A stretch of 64,000 nucleotides of DNA from Hofstenia miamia (GCA_004352715.1 SCFE01000015.1:2639993-2703992), one strand, 5' to 3'. Shown: positions 36,302 to 50,746, numbered from the stretch's first letter. Numbers and translations are program-made. The notes: generated by a model from the sequence alone, not told the origin.

Positions 36302-36700
36302 CAGTAAACGAAAAAAGTATGGAATATGTATTGACTTAATTCTTCCTCAAAATGGTTTTTGCTAGATATTGATCCTTAAAATTGGCAAAGGTCCAAAGTG
36401 AAGCTTTTGTTTTACAGATTGCCTTAGATTTTTTGATAGACATTAGGTCAGGGCTATTTTCTGGGATTCAAGTAAGTCAAAATCCTCTCTCTAACCTCAT
36501 TTTGCACTGGTCAGCACATGGCAAGGAGCTGAATCATATTGAAACACAGTTATCCCTGACGAATCTGAATAAATGCCAAATGTATTTTCAAACATAACCA
36601 AGTAGAGATCAGTATTTATTCTCTTAGCATTATGAAGGAAAGTGAGAACCTTATTATCGCGATAGCTGAAACAGCTCCCCCACAATATTAGATATCATGA
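36302..36700 (-). pseudogene. Tc1-like transposase C-terminal half with 3' end
   Basis: The left border CAGTAAACGAAAAAAGTATG follows a TA (36300-36301) and resembles a Tc1 3' inverted repeat. On the minus strand from 36685 a 62-codon frame reads MWGSCFSYRDNKVLTFL, then ITVFQYDSAPCHVLTSAK. These are the WGCFS strand and the second catalytic Asp block. After a frame change comes IPENSPDLMSIKKSKAI, which matches WPENSPDLNPIENLWAI with the catalytic Glu replaced by Lys. Inactive. The N-terminal half is not readable upstream, where the GC-richer DNA up to about 37080 may hold its worn remains. Confidence 0.72.
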
Positions 36701-38374
36701 CTATGTGGTTGTTTTGGTTGATACTGTAGTGCAAGCAAAGTGATCACCCTTGACATGATTGTAAATTTCAAATTTTGTTTGGTAACCCAATATTACCTTT
36801 GCCCAGTCTTTCACTGCCCAAAAATGTAAGAGGGAGGGCTTTGCCAAAGTCTGATGCTTACATCATACAGCTTTATGGTCATGAGCTTTCACTAGCTACA
36901 TAGTGGCTTTCGAAGATGCCTTGCTTTTGAATTAGAAGAGGCGAGGAGCAAAGCCAAGACATTGAATTGGGGGCCAAAGTGATAGATGAATTTTGTAATT
37001 CCTGAAATTTCCATATCCAAATGACACATTTGCATGGGAACACTTTCACACTCCGATTTGAGGGGAGGGGCATGGCCTGGTGGCTAACTTGGCTACGAAC
37101 CTGTGTAAGATAACCTAAGTTTAAGTGTACTTAGTACTTATGACCAATTCTGAAGTTTGAAATGTAACCAATATAATTCACATTACAATTTCTTTTAAAG
37201 TGATGTAAAAAATAATGAACTTTCAAATAGCCTTAAATGTTATATTTCTAAAATGATGTAGCTGAAGAACAATGCTTCCATCAAGTAAACCAATTGAAAC
37301 AAAATTTCATTAATTGAATATTTCTTGCTTTATTCATTATTAAAGAATGCAATAATGTAAAGACTTTAAGATTCAAGGAGATTTCTTAAAAGTTTGTAGC
37401 ACTTAAATAATGGTAGGTTTTAATGTGACCTAATCAGTATAAAATTGAAAATATGCAGTTTATTTGAAGCTGTTTGATTATTTACGACACTGAGATTATA
37501 TTATGCATTGATATAAGCATAAAGTATTTTATTATTCAAAGTGTTCTTTTGTTGTATTCTTTGTCTTAGGAGGTTGTTGATCAAGGCCTATTCAATTATT
37601 TACCAAAAACAAGCTCAACTCTTAGCAGCCTAACACTAGCTAGGTCTTAATGTTAATAAGAGTTGAAGAAAACAGAAAGCTACGATTAATTAATCATTTA
37701 ATATTGCAAAAATTGTAGATTACTCAGCGTATACTTTCGCTCATAGATTGCATTCAAAGACGTTCGATCTAATCAAAATATATGATGCATTTTTGACGAT
37801 TCTACTAACTTTAGCTATGGTTTTGATTTTGAAAAGTGAAATGTCATTTTTGAAACCAAAAAATAATACAATGTTTTTTACTCAAATAAATATTAAAGCA
37901 TGTTGAAAATAATTTTTCCTCAGTAAATCCAGCAACCTACACATGATGCTGAAGTAGTCGATAGAAAATCATGTTATGTATATAAAATATGAATTTAAAT
38001 TATGACATAGTTACGCTTAAAGTTCTTTCTCTTTTAAATAAAAAAAAACAAACAGCCGCCAAATGTAATATTTGTATGTCCAATTTACTGCACTCTCTGG
38101 GATTTTTGAGGTTAACATGCCTGAATGGGTAGCATTTTTACTATTTTATTGCCACTGCTTATGCTTTAAGGTGTCTCAACCAGTTTGGTTACTGGCTAGA
38201 ATGCAATAGCATAATGAAATGTGTTAATATTGTTGCCCCTTTGACGGTTTTTCGGGGTTCTGTAATGTAAATTTATTAGCATTTCCTCAAATTTGCACTG
38301 CTTGATGCAGTCACATAGCAGCACAATGGTTTAAAAAAGAACTCGTTCCGAAAAAAGGTGTAAAATGAAACGAA

Positions 38375-38377
<3 letters not shown>
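36701..38377. other. Unannotated DNA, partly transposon debris
   Basis: 36701-37080 is less A+T-rich than its surroundings and probably belongs to the adjoining Tc1 remnant. GGCATGGCCTGGTGGCTAAC near 37067 resembles a Pol III A box but no B box follows. The rest is featureless. Confidence 0.35.

Positions 38378-38412
<35 letters not shown>
38378..38412. repeat. (TA)n tract
   Basis: About 17 TA units. Confidence 0.95.
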
Positions 38413-38415
<3 letters not shown>

Positions 38416-38559
38416 CATTTTTTCCAAGAAATTGGAGTTTTCTCTCTTGATTATTCAATATATGGTTTGATGAAAAGGTACTTGAAACATTTTTCACCCT
38501 TATTTTTTCTCAACACGTCATGGCCCACGTATTTATTGCCTTGATGTTCTGTTCATTAA

Positions 38560-38870
38560 ATGCTGACTTCTGAAGTATTTCCTTACCCTCCTCTTGTATT
38601 CTTTCCTTGTCTTCATTTCCTGATGATCTCTCTCTCTCTTTCTCTGTTTCTCTCTCCCAAGTGCTTGTATCCTTCATTGACCTCCTCAATTTTATCCCAA
38701 CTGCTCTTCTTCAGGCAATCTCCATCTGTACACTTGGTTCTGATCATTGTCTCTGTTGCACACTTTCCGCATCCAAACTAATACCCAGATCCTGTACTCA
38801 CCTCCTCCAGTGTCCCATCTTTAAAACCCTTGAATTTTACATCTTTCAAGCAATTTCAATCAATTTGCTA
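38560..38870. repeat. Pyrimidine-rich stretch
   Basis: Strong C+T bias on the plus strand for about 300 bases, with a CTCTCTCTCT core near 38626-38640. Open in two frames only because stops are rare in pyrimidine-rich DNA. The minus strand gives a charged, stop-interrupted translation without a family match. Confidence 0.55.
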
Positions 38871-39838
38871 ACTTCGTGTACGCGCTTCCTAAATAATAAT
38901 TTCTGTAAAATAAAATTCATATTAAATTTTGACAGGAATGTTTCATTTTATTTACAAATAATATTTTATGCAAGCTATTCAACTGTGAATAATAAAATAT
39001 GAATTATCTATGACTTAATGTGTAATTGATATGACATGTTCAACAGAGATTTGGTAAGAATGGTAATTATAATCTTGTTTTTCTGCAACATTAGTCTATC
39101 TGCTCAAATTCCTTAAATGTGATGAAAAAAAAATTTTCATTGTTTTCAACGCATAAATTCACTAAATAAACTTTATTAATTTTGATATAAATGAACATGT
39201 TTCCAGAGTGCCTGACGTAAATTAAGGCTTCCACAAAGCCTTGCTACTGTATGTATTAAATGAATGCATCAAAAAGTTATAGAATATATTAATGTTAATA
39301 TTTCCTTTATTTATCTATAAGATATCTTAAGATGGCCACAATTCAACAATTCCCTTCTCTTAATGTACTAAATGTGTTTAATTATGAAAAATTGTTTTTA
39401 TAATTTTGAAAGGAATCCACTTTTACATGCATTTAAACTTATCCAGCGTCTTGACGTTGTTAAATGAAATATTTAACCTCCTTACTAAATCACAGGTCGA
39501 ATGAAAGGTATACTTTTCCACTCCTGGTTTCGGCCCAACTTGGGAATAATTTCCAAGACTGAAATCACCAGATCGAAACACATCCAATTAGCACATTCGT
39601 TCATTACGAATTTATAAAATACTCTGATAAAGTTCTTTGCTGTCTCAGACGAATTTGTTTCGAAACGGAATTCGTATTCATAGATAAATCGTACATTTGA
39701 TTAACTAATGTTTTCCAAATACTCATCTAAAAATCAGAATATTTGATCTATGCGCTATCATGCTTGGCATATGTACACTTATGAGGTTGAAACATTATGG
39801 TATGAACTCATAACGCACCACTAAATAATTGCAAATTC

Positions 39839-39841
<3 letters not shown>

Positions 39842-39884
<43 letters not shown>

Positions 39885-39911
39885 TTACATATATATATAT
39901 ATATATATATT
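39842..39911. repeat. Long (TA)n tract, interrupted
   Basis: About 35 TA positions with one interruption (GTATATATTTACAT, centre about 39883). Followed by about 1 kb of featureless DNA. Confidence 0.95.
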
Positions 39912-40899
39912 ATTTTCAAAAACTTAAACCTTTGCAATCGAATAGAATATATTACCGCTTAAATGCTTAGACAACCTAGAAAAATTCTATTAAATATATG
40001 TGAAAATTTAAAATATTTTTTTATTTGTTTAGTAAAGGTCTGAAGAAATAATATAAACTATTAATGAAATGTATGCTAACAGCTATTTACAGCGGGTGTA
40101 ATATGTTTAAAATATTGAGAACTATAATGAATTTATGAAATTAGTAGGGAAGAAGCGTTTTATAAGACAATGTGTCAATTGTCAAAATAATTAAAAATTC
40201 ACGACTTGATATTTCTTAATTAAATTAGATTACTTAATGTGGGTGACCCATGACGTGCACACCAAAACTCCTGCATTATTTATCATTCCAACACCTGCGT
40301 GAAATTTTCATTTGCCAGCCACTTTCAATGGATGGCTGGATCATAGCTTTCTTATCAAGTTGTGTCATCGACAATTGATAGCAAATATTTTTCCATTTAG
40401 TTAATTATATTTTAAAATTCCCACATTCCATTCTAATAACCAATATTCAAACGTTATCTACTCTTTCAACAATTTTTTTGCTGAAGTTAAACTTCCACCC
40501 CCATTGTAAACTAAAAGATATCAACTCCTAGATAATAATTCACTTTTTTATATTTATCTGGACAAATTAGAATATGCTTTTCTGTCAATTCTTAATGCAA
40601 CTAAGCTAAATTCTGATATAATTAATAAAATATCATTTTATTGCTAAAAAGTTGAAAAGAATTTATAAACCTCTCAAGATTGTGTCTGTAATTCATAAAG
40701 CCGACGTTCATATTTTATGCAAACGCTTCAATAAATGTGAATAAATTTGAAAAAAATTAATATTTGGAATATTGATGTTATTTTTGAACTCCATTTTACT
40801 TAGTAGGTAAACGCGGACATTGTTACGAGGGAGGCTGCTGCCAAACCATTCGAAACTCATAAGAAAATAAAAATAAAAAACAAATTTTATTTGCATATT

Positions 40900-41345
40900 C
40901 AAGGTGTGCGAAAAATCACTGTGCCTTATGTTAATAAAACGTTACAAACGATGCTGGAAATATCATCATTTCAAAACTGGCTCTTAAGCGTTTTGCATGC
41001 TCGAGATCATCTTAAGAGATACAGAGAAATTTGTTTAATGTTAGTGGCTATCGGTGTTTGAAGCTCAATAGCGGTGTGTGGAATCCTGGAGAAACACCTT
41101 TGTTTCAGAACACCCGAGCACCTCATAGGAAGAAATCAGCCAAGGTTAAGTCACGTGACCAAGCAGACTAAAACCCTCGAGAGATTACGTGGTTTTCTAA
41201 TAACCTCTGAAGGTGTTGCATAGTAGCCACAGTGGATTCTATGAGTTGATTGGAAACTGTCACTTTATATGGATGACGAGATAGCTTCTTATTGAAGATG
41301 TCATGCGATAAACATGTTCTACTAAAACGAGTCGTTGTTCAATCC
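40900..41345 (-). pseudogene. Mariner/IS630-type transposase C-terminal remnant
   Basis: Minus-strand reading gives NHVISRGF followed by SRDLTLADFFL and then RVF.NKGV. This aligns with the block VISR...W..RSPDLTPxDFFLWGxxKxxVYxNKP near the C-terminus of invertebrate mariner/IS630-like transposases whose third catalytic residue is Asp. Further down, LEHAKRLRASFEMMI resembles the C-terminal helix that follows. Several stops. The rest of the protein and both ends were not found. The region is visibly less A+T-rich than its flanks. Confidence 0.5.
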
Positions 41346-42145
41346 CCTACAGAAAAATGGTTTTTTTGCAATTTTTATCAAAGTATTATTTTTTTGCATA
41401 ATTTAAAAACTTTTATCCATCCTTTATAATTCTGCCTAATTGATTTTTTGAAAATATTTCTTATTCTTTGGTAATTATTCAAAAAATTCAAAAAGATTTA
41501 CACAATTTCTGATAATCTGAATACTGTTGTACTGCCATGCTATTGATCTTTAAAATCTTTTTTTCATATTTACTTACAATCAAACAATCATAACTCATGT
41601 TTGGTACTATATTTTGAGTTAATTTTTGGACAGAATGTTCTAGAACAACTCTTCTATACACTAACAATGAGAAAAAATCAACTTTGTATTTAGTTCAGTG
41701 ATTTTATGACATTTTGCATGTTAATTAGGTAAATAAGTCGTTCGATATGCATATTTATGAAAATTAGCAATTAGTCGTAAAGTTAATACTAAAAATATTA
41801 TTGTAGTTATATAGAGAATTTGTTGTTACCATGGCAACCAGAACGGAAAATAATTTTTTAAAAATCAATTTGCTATAATTTCCAACTAGCTTTATCATAT
41901 AAGCCTAATATTGCCTGGATAACGTCTGTTATTGCCACTGCTTAAATTTTAGATTTTTCTGTATGGGTATTGGCTCCAATTCAACAAAATAATCAAACAA
42001 TGCTTTTAGTGCGCAGGGATTTTTCAGACAGGCCTGAAGCTTTACGAGCTAACTTTTCAATACATCAAGTAGCTTGAGAAAGCATGACTCACAAAAATAT
42101 CTTCAATATAAAAATATCTATTGCTTATAGAATTGTGATTCTGTT

Positions 42146-42148
<3 letters not shown>
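41346..42148. other. Unannotated A+T-rich DNA
   Basis: No gene recognised. Confidence 0.4.

Positions 42149-42195
<47 letters not shown>
42149..42195. repeat. (TA)n tract
   Basis: About 23 TA units. Confidence 0.95.
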
Positions 42196-42200
<5 letters not shown>

Positions 42201-43637
42201 TTTTGTTTCTATCGAAGCTACTCAAATATTCAGTCATGTAAGAAAACAACAAAAGTTATCCATTGTACAAAAGGAGAGAAGTGTCCCCCGAGAACTTGTG
42301 CCGTACAAGGAAATAGTGCGGAACAAACCCATAGCTCTGCTGAATAGAAACATACCCACAGCGTAGGAACTGCTGTGAGCGTAGGAACAAAATATTTCTT
42401 GAACAAATTATTTCTCGAGTACAAATTTCATGCCGTAGCAAGACATGTGTTACGAGAAATACTTGTACTGCTTTTTTGACATTTGTTATTCAGTCTGTTA
42501 GATCTAAGCTAAACAAATTACACCTTTTCAATTCCAAATCTTGAGTCCTGTATTAATAAGTTCTTTTGATTACTTTCTAATCACTTTCAAAGAAATTTGA
42601 TTAAAGTGTTCGTTATAGAATTTCAAAGACTAGTTGATTATAAACTTTAATAGAAACTTTTATTGCCCAAATTTTTTGTATATTTTAGTCAAAGTATTGA
42701 TGCTCATGAGCAATATTCTGCTTCCAAAATGTATCTTATTGATAATCATTAGGCATTAAGATACGACCTATTTTAAATATATTTGTTGAAATTTGAACAT
42801 TTGAATGATGATGATTGAAGCTTAAGGAATTGATTCTTCAAATTTCTACAGAGTAGGTGCAAAACCTCTGTTCAAAGCCTACCAAGTGAAAAGTAAAATA
42901 TAGGATTGAAGTGCAAAATTTCACTTTACTCAAGGTGTGAACGAGTGCACTTAAGTAAAGCTTTGTTAGAATTCAAGTATTACACGATCAATTCCCTACT
43001 TTTCCTTTAGTTAACCGCAAAACTAAACATATGCTGTTATGAGTTGTAAGAATCTACTAAGTTATGTCAAATATAAATAAAATACTAATCTTAAAATTAT
43101 TTTAAAGGAGCTTATTTTGCCTTCAAACAATGAAACCTGTTTTATTTTCTTGAGCTTTGTATTTCAAATTGTAATACATTTTTCAATGATAATTGGTCTA
43201 AGTTGGTATAGTTTTGAATAATTATAATGTCAGATTAATTCACAAGTTTCATCCCGGTCACACATAGCTCCATCAAATTTGGTTTATATATTTTTCTGGA
43301 CCAATGGTTACATGTGATCACATACACACCATTTATTTTAGCCAAATTTCGAAAATGTTGTGAGTTTATCTGAAATCCCTAGTCACTATTTTTTAATTTA
43401 TGGTTCAGTTCCAATTTAGCTCCAATCCCACTGAAGTATTTACTTCAAGATACCAGTCCCATTTATGATTTATAATAATTGCGCTGAAATTAGTATAAAT
43501 TAGTATAATTAGTATAAATTGTTTCAATATTTTTTAAGAACTGTATAAATTTCGCCATTCCTGGAAAAAAATTACAAGTAGTACATATCCTGTTTTTCAC
43601 AATTAAATTGGCAATAATTGTTGAAGTTAGATGTATA

Positions 43638-43639
<2 letters not shown>
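42196..43639. other. Unannotated DNA
   Basis: 42270-42400 is GC-richer and contains a direct repeat AGCGTAGGAAC (twice, about 42360-42390), without recognisable coding. A short tandem array of TTAGTATAA-type units occupies about 43489-43520. Confidence 0.4.

Positions 43640-43685
<46 letters not shown>
43640..43685. repeat. (TA)n tract
   Basis: About 23 TA units, one of the longest in the window. Confidence 0.95.
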
Positions 43686-43688
<3 letters not shown>

Positions 43689-43812
43689 TGTACATATACT
43701 ACATAAAAATATATAAATATATAAATATATACATTTCTGTATTTGAAATAAGTTAAAATTCTAAAATAAATGTCCCTTTAGCCCGAAATGACCCATTTGT
43801 TAGTACGACATG

Positions 43813-43818
<6 letters not shown>

Positions 43819-43856
<38 letters not shown>
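43819..43856. repeat. (TA)n tract
   Basis: About 18 TA units. Only 133 bases separate it from the previous tract. Confidence 0.95.
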
Positions 43857-43861
<5 letters not shown>

Positions 43862-46800
43862 TTGTAAAACAAGATAAATATAGGAATTTTAATATATATC
43901 TCACATAACCATAGGAGGTAATTAATTTACTAACTATAACTACTCTATACGATGCATTCTGACAGCACCTATAATAAGTGACGAACGCAAATATTAATTT
44001 ATATTTGATTGGAATGCAATTACAAGAGGTACTTGTTGCATGATTGATGTATAATTCCCTCCAATAGTTTATTCAGTCATGAAATTCAAGACATGCTTCC
44101 CATTAAAAATTAAAACTATATAAATACTATTTAATTGATTTTTTTGAAAAATTTACTTTTGATTAAATATGTTGACGCACGATGTCACAACACACCCTAA
44201 TAAAAATGTCACCTAGACATATAAAAAATTCGATGATTTTCAAAAAGTGGAATTGTTTTAAGTAGTTTTTTTGCAAATGTACTATATTATTCAATGGATG
44301 AACTTAGAGTTTGTTGAAAAGTCTCTATAATATGCATGAAATTTTCGATTCTTGACTTAAATGCAGAAGTGGCAATTTAGCCCAGAAAGCAACTAACAAT
44401 CATTATTAATAGATATCTTGAGTGCCTCATAGCAAATAGTAAATCATTATAATTATTTTGACAATGGCTTGATTGCAGAAAATTAATGAATGAACATATA
44501 TACATGTATATATATTTTTTTTGCTAAAATATATAAGCCAGTATGTACGATTTCCAGCACCACTGGATAGAGGATTTTAAGAAATAGGATTTCACACCAA
44601 ATCTTCATACACAAAATCAAACGAGGCATTCATTATTAAATGTATCAAAAAATTTGTTCTTAGGCCATTACATGGTATACGGTTGGTGGGCAGAGGTGCT
44701 CCCTGTGCAATAAATGAAGTACAAAATAAGTAGAGTGTTTAACATATAAACATATAGATTACATTTAAGGTTGTGAATAATAAACTTTGTGTCAAAATAT
44801 TCCAATAAATATTTATTTTTAAGCTTATTAAATTGCCACATACTTAAGCAAATTTTTCATAAATGTAGTTTAAGCCAAAGACATAAATAATCGTAAATGT
44901 CTACTTGAAGGTAGGTCATAAATTTAATATGGACAATAAATATCCCTCGGAAAAGAAATTCGACTTGTCTTTCCAATTTTTTAACCTGTAATTTTGTAAA
45001 AGAAGTAAAGAAATGAACTTTCTTAAAAAATATTCAAATTTGATGCATAAGTGTATAACAATTGGTACTTAAATGTAATGATAAATATGTAAATTTTTAG
45101 AGTTCATTAAACGAAAAAACAGTTGTTTTGTACAATTGACAATTGGTCATATAGTACATGACTAAATGCATTTAGCGTAATTAGTGATCAAATTCCGAAT
45201 TTCTGTGCGCATTGCAGCATTTTACTGATAGTTAATTGGTGCAACATTAAGGCATCCTGTTTGCTGTTTTCCGCAAAGTTGTTGCTTTAATTAAAAGCAA
45301 TAAAATTATTGTGTCACGAACAGCAATTATGACGTCAAAAGCACATTCATTTGAAACTTTTATCGTTAGAGCTCATCGAAACTACTTTAATGTGCATAAA
45401 TTTGTAATCAACGAGAAAATTCGTGAAGAATGAGTTGCTTTTAAGACACATTGCTCCCTTACTATGCAATTCAAATAGTTTGTAGAAAGGTCAGGTTTCA
45501 ATTCATAAAACAAAAATACACAATAATTTACTAAGTAAACAGCATCAAACAAGTGTTTAAATAACAATTAAGATATAGCAAAATGGCAACAGAATTTCAA
45601 AAGCGCATTATTATAGAACACAAAATCTTTCAAAAAGTCTATGAAAGAATTGTTAAGTTTATTTCTTTATATCAGAGTACGATGTTTTAGGATTTGTTTC
45701 TTATGAATGTGATCATGTATTATAATTTGACGGTATATTTTCCCTTGAACATAAATAAATAAGATAGATACCTTCAACTGTGGAAATCTACAGCGATAGT
45801 TCAATAGCTGTTGAATATCTTCTTAAATGTCTAATTATAAAAGTTTTAAGTAACAGAATTGTTCATGAAAAAAGTTGTTTTGCAACTATTTTATCCATAG
45901 TTTATTCGAAGAGAGCTAGAAGACAAACATGGCTTGGAAATGAGAACGAGTAGTAGGTGATGTGCACTCAATCATTTCTTCTTGCTGTTCATTCACAGTT
46001 TTCAATTTTTATTAGTTGAAATATATATTTCGCATATTTCCTATATTTATCTATGAAGTGTGATCTTCAGCTGTGGAATATAACTTTTAAAAGTTTTTGT
46101 GGATAATTTGAAGTGACTGCTCATAGGTAATAGAAATTGGTTCTAGACTTAAAAATTACGCTGTCTAATTCGTTTTGAAAATATCCTTGGTCTATGACGT
46201 AATCGCAAGTTGAGAGGTTTTCTTGTTAAATTTATACTGCTTTTCGTTGCAACAAATTCAAAAAGTCAAGATTATAAACGAATATAGTGGGTTTCAGAAA
46301 ATTGTTTGTATCAAATGTGTAATTTAATTGAGCGCTTTTTAAACAAGAAAACCAACTGCAAAGGGAATCGTTAACACTAAAATAAGAAAAATACTATTGA
46401 AAGAGTCGTTCTTTTTGACAGCTAGCAAATACTAAATATCATAAGTTTGATTGTAAACTAAACTAATACAATTATTTTGAAGAGTATTTAACCCTTAATA
46501 TCCTATACAGTATTTTATGAATTGCGAGGGGATCTATAAAAAATTTTAAGCTCTCAACTCAGTACGCGCTGTATGATTGTGTTCACGGTCCGCATGTACG
46601 AGATTTGGGTTGTCTACATTCAGAAAACAACATTTATTTATTTGTTGCCCCTAATGGCTTTAACCATATTAAAATCTAAATATCAAAATCAGTTTTGAAA
46701 GACCTGACGGGTGGGCCATTCCAACATGATCCCTCTCTCTGTGTACGCCGCTGAATTTCTGCAATACAATTCAGCTCATTGACTGAAAACCTACAGAGTA

Positions 46801-49211
46801 CTATTATAATTCTGAATATATCAGTATCTGTTATCAAGTTCTCTCTCCCCTCCAAATTCAACAATTTTAGTGTACTTTAAAAAACGTGCCAAAATGTAGG
46901 AATGTAAGTATTTTCATTTATATTAAAACTTAATATACGCAATTCTTTAATGTAACTCATTATTTTAAATTAAAAAAATTCGTGTTATTTGCGTAATTAC
47001 AACATGCTCACTTCTTTTCTACTAATTCATGTTTAACATACTTAAGAGTAGATATAAGTTCCTATTTGTTTTAAGTAAGAGGGATGAAAATGTTTCAAGA
47101 TCTTCGCTATTGAGCTCTGTACTTTGCTCCATCCCTTAGCTTTTAACAAATGCAAATTTAAACTCAGTATCGAAAATTTTTTTTAAAAATTATCTACTTA
47201 AATTGCCATTCAAGTTTAAAAATTCAATGAAGGTATCTATTAGAAAGTATTTTCAGTTTTAATTTCAAGCGATTTACAATCCTGCACTAACTCAAACTAA
47301 AAATCAATTGGCTCAAACTTTTAAAAATTTTTGTATTCTTGTTATTGAATGCTTAGCAACTATTTAAAAATCTTATATTATATTAGTAAATTGGAAAACT
47401 ATTGCATTTTACATAAATACTTTTGGTAATAAAAATTCAATTAAGCAAGTTATGACTGATTAAAAAATCATTTTTTTATTTTTTGATGAAATATTTGCTG
47501 TAAGCTTGATTTTAAGACCGTTTGTGTATATTAAGACTTTGCTAGTAGAAGAATTTGATTTTCGTGAGATACGTAATTGTATTAATATTATAATTCATTT
47601 AAATTTTTAATCATGTCCAAGCTAAAGTAATCACAAAATACTTCAAAATAAAACATTATATACAACAGACAACTGCAACCTAAAAATACTATGAATCCAT
47701 TACTTAAGGAGATCAATAAGCATTTAAACTTTATTTACTTGATGTACATCTAGTAATAGCAGCAGTAGTCGTTGTAATATTAGTAGTACATTAAATAAAC
47801 GACTAGTATAGGGTATGAACCGTTGACGGCAACGTTCTTATGCTTATACTTCTCATGTTCCAGCTGCTGTGTCCACGTCAGATTTTTGGACACCGCGTGA
47901 ATGCAATGCGTGGGAAGTAGACTTTATGGCAATGGAAATTAGCTTTAAGACCAAAATATCATGATGACAATGTTTTGAGGTTTTTACACAATAACAAAAC
48001 ATTTGATTTCCGGGAATTACATTATGCAAGGTAGTGGTAAGGTGGTTGATTATCAATTGAGGAAATATCGATTTTGAATCTTTTTAGTATTTCCATTTCT
48101 AATGTGAATTAAATGTAAAGCCATTCCATAACTGAAATGATATCAAATTGCTGCTGAAATGAGTCTTTGACAGAATAGTTTTTACCCCTTAATGACATCT
48201 TCTACACCTTTCTCAAAAAAGGCACAATTTGGTGGCCCTTGTTAAGTTGATTTGAATTCTTAAATATATCATTTTAGAAAAAATATTTTCTTAAGTCTAA
48301 AATTTGAAACAACATATTGTTTTACTGATTGAAAATTCGAAGTTTGAGATTTGATTGAATTTAATAACTCTTGCATATTAAGGTATACAAAAGTTCTCAC
48401 AGTTAATATTCAATGTCATGCACAGCAGCAAAGTTAAGTAATTTATCACTTCTAAGTACGAAAGTGTCATCAACATATTGAAAACTATGCAATAAATCTC
48501 CATAACTACATCGCTCAATTCTCAAGTTCATCTCTTGCAACAAGCAACCTATTCTCGTTTTATTGAATGAGCAAGAGTTATTAGGAATCCATAATAAAAC
48601 TGTTAGTAGTGCGTATAATCCAACGTTATGTAAAATGTTTTATTTTGAACTAAAAGATACAAGTATTTATAGCAGTGTGCTATGAATCATACATGTCAGG
48701 TCACGGTGATTGTTTACTAGTTTTGTGCTTAGCTTGACAGGGACCTGTAAACGTATACCTGATCAACTCACACAAACTAGAATTATTCTTAAAATTACTG
48801 ATTTGTTTATAATGTTTATATGTAAATAGCATTGTAATTTTTTTATCCACAGATTTCTGTGTATCAAATATCATTTTTCTGTCACAATCATGATTTATTT
48901 GTTGCTTGTAGTTCAGAACTGACTAGCTAAAGATAAATTGCCCCATTAAAATTTATCTTATCTATCAATTTAAAATACTAAATGTTTTCATTTACAAAAT
49001 ATAACTTGGATAGTAACACAATAACATTTTAATAAACGAAAAAGAAACCAAAAGGGATAAAATACTGACATCCTCTACACATTCGATCTTTAGGTACAAG
49101 CAAGTACTACTATGAGCATGGACTGGCGATTTCCAGTAAAATTTACGAAGATGAGGTCAACGAATATTCACCTCGAGGTCAACACTTGCCCTACCAAATC
49201 AATTCAAGGAC
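43857..49211. other. Long stretch without a recognisable gene
   Basis: About 5.4 kb of A+T-rich DNA. Frames at 45382-45567, 46676-46864 and 47853-48056 (all minus, 61-67 codons) show no motif and are treated as chance. Confidence 0.4.
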
Positions 49212-49236
49212 ATATATATATATATATATATATATA
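49212..49236. repeat. (TA)n tract
   Basis: Twelve TA units. Confidence 0.95.
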
Positions 49237-50746
49237 ATTACTTAAAAATTTTGCATTATTTGATATTGCGAATAGATTACATTTAGAAAGATGAGGCCAT
49301 TCATAAAGAATAAACTTTTTGCATTTTAGAGTCAAGCCTTTGAAGTACAACCAAGCCACAAATTAAAGAGTTTCATTTGCAGGAACATATATCTAGGTAT
49401 TTTGCTTGGCAATGTAGAATTTCCAAAAATCTATTACTTTTCCTTACTTTTTTTGGCAATCCATTGAAATAACGATATATTTTTTTGCTTCAAAACAAAT
49501 GAAATAGTAGTAAGAATGCTTCAGATGTGCCAAAAAATTATTATGTTCCTTATATTGAATGTGTGGACAAATTTTGAACGAAATCTCTGTCATAACTACA
49601 ATTAATCATTCATTGTTATTTTATTGTATTGTAAATCACCAAGCCGTGATTAAAGTAGGTTCTAGCTGTACTAATGTATTACTTTCATACGCATTTCTAT
49701 AAAAAATAGAGCGAGAAGCAATTGGCAATATGTTATTTACCTCAAAACAAAATTTTAAAATCGAGAGATTTAGAAAAAGCAGATTTTGATGTTTCTCTTG
49801 ACGACTGCCTCAGAAAATAGTATTTTCATTTTTGAAATCAATATAATGTATTGTCGATTATCGGTGAATTGTCTCCTCAATTAATACAATTACTGAAAAT
49901 TTTAAATGAGACCATTCAAATGTTGCATTCACTCTTTAACCAATAATAGAAATTTAATCATTTATTACACAATTAGAATGGATATTCATGACGCATCTGC
50001 TCACAAAACTGAAAGCATCGCCTTTGAAATTTAATGGTAATTACAGGATAAAATATATCTTAAATCTAATTCTATTAACCATATATTCTGGCTAGTTGAT
50101 CGTTAATTAAGTCTAACAGCTCCTATCAAAATAAAGAGGTAATATTTGTGTGACTGCAGTCAGATTTTAAAAATTTCAAAGATGGAATTTAATTGCATAT
50201 TTTTGAAAAATCAATGTCTATGAAAGAAATTCTTTGTGTTCAAATGTATTACTGTTGTGGAAATGGCCTAGCAAAAGGAAATGTATGCGATTGCATTGCA
50301 AGATGATTGGCCACAGAGAAAACAAAAATAATATTGTAGTAGGCAGGGAGGTGTAGGAGTAATTCTTCAGATTGGTGTACATTTGAGGGGAATTCTGAAA
50401 AAAATTGCTGAATGATTATAGATGCTTGTGAATTGTTACATTGATTAAAATTCCAAATAAATCTGTGCAATATGACTAAAATTACTCAATTTCAGAGATT
50501 GAATAAAGTCCTTACATCAATAAGCATTGCTTGCAAAGTCAGAAAGCGTGCTCACTTTTACTCAGACGTCTATTATTTGATCAATGGTAAATTAGATGAT
50601 GCTGCTGCGTAACTGCTAATTTAGACCATTAACATTTCTCTTTTTGATATTTATTAAATGCAAAACTTAAAAATCAAGTTGCAAAAGCAAAGGTATTTTT
50701 AAAATTTTCAAAAGAGTTAAACGAACAATTTAAAAAATATTATTAT

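Noticed and set aside
37060-37130. tRNA-derived SINE start (A-box-like TGGCCTGGTGG)
   Set aside because: No matching B box, no tail, and no second copy seen in the window.
38560-39002. 131-codon plus-strand frame as a gene
   Set aside because: It is open because the DNA is pyrimidine-rich, and the translation has no domain.
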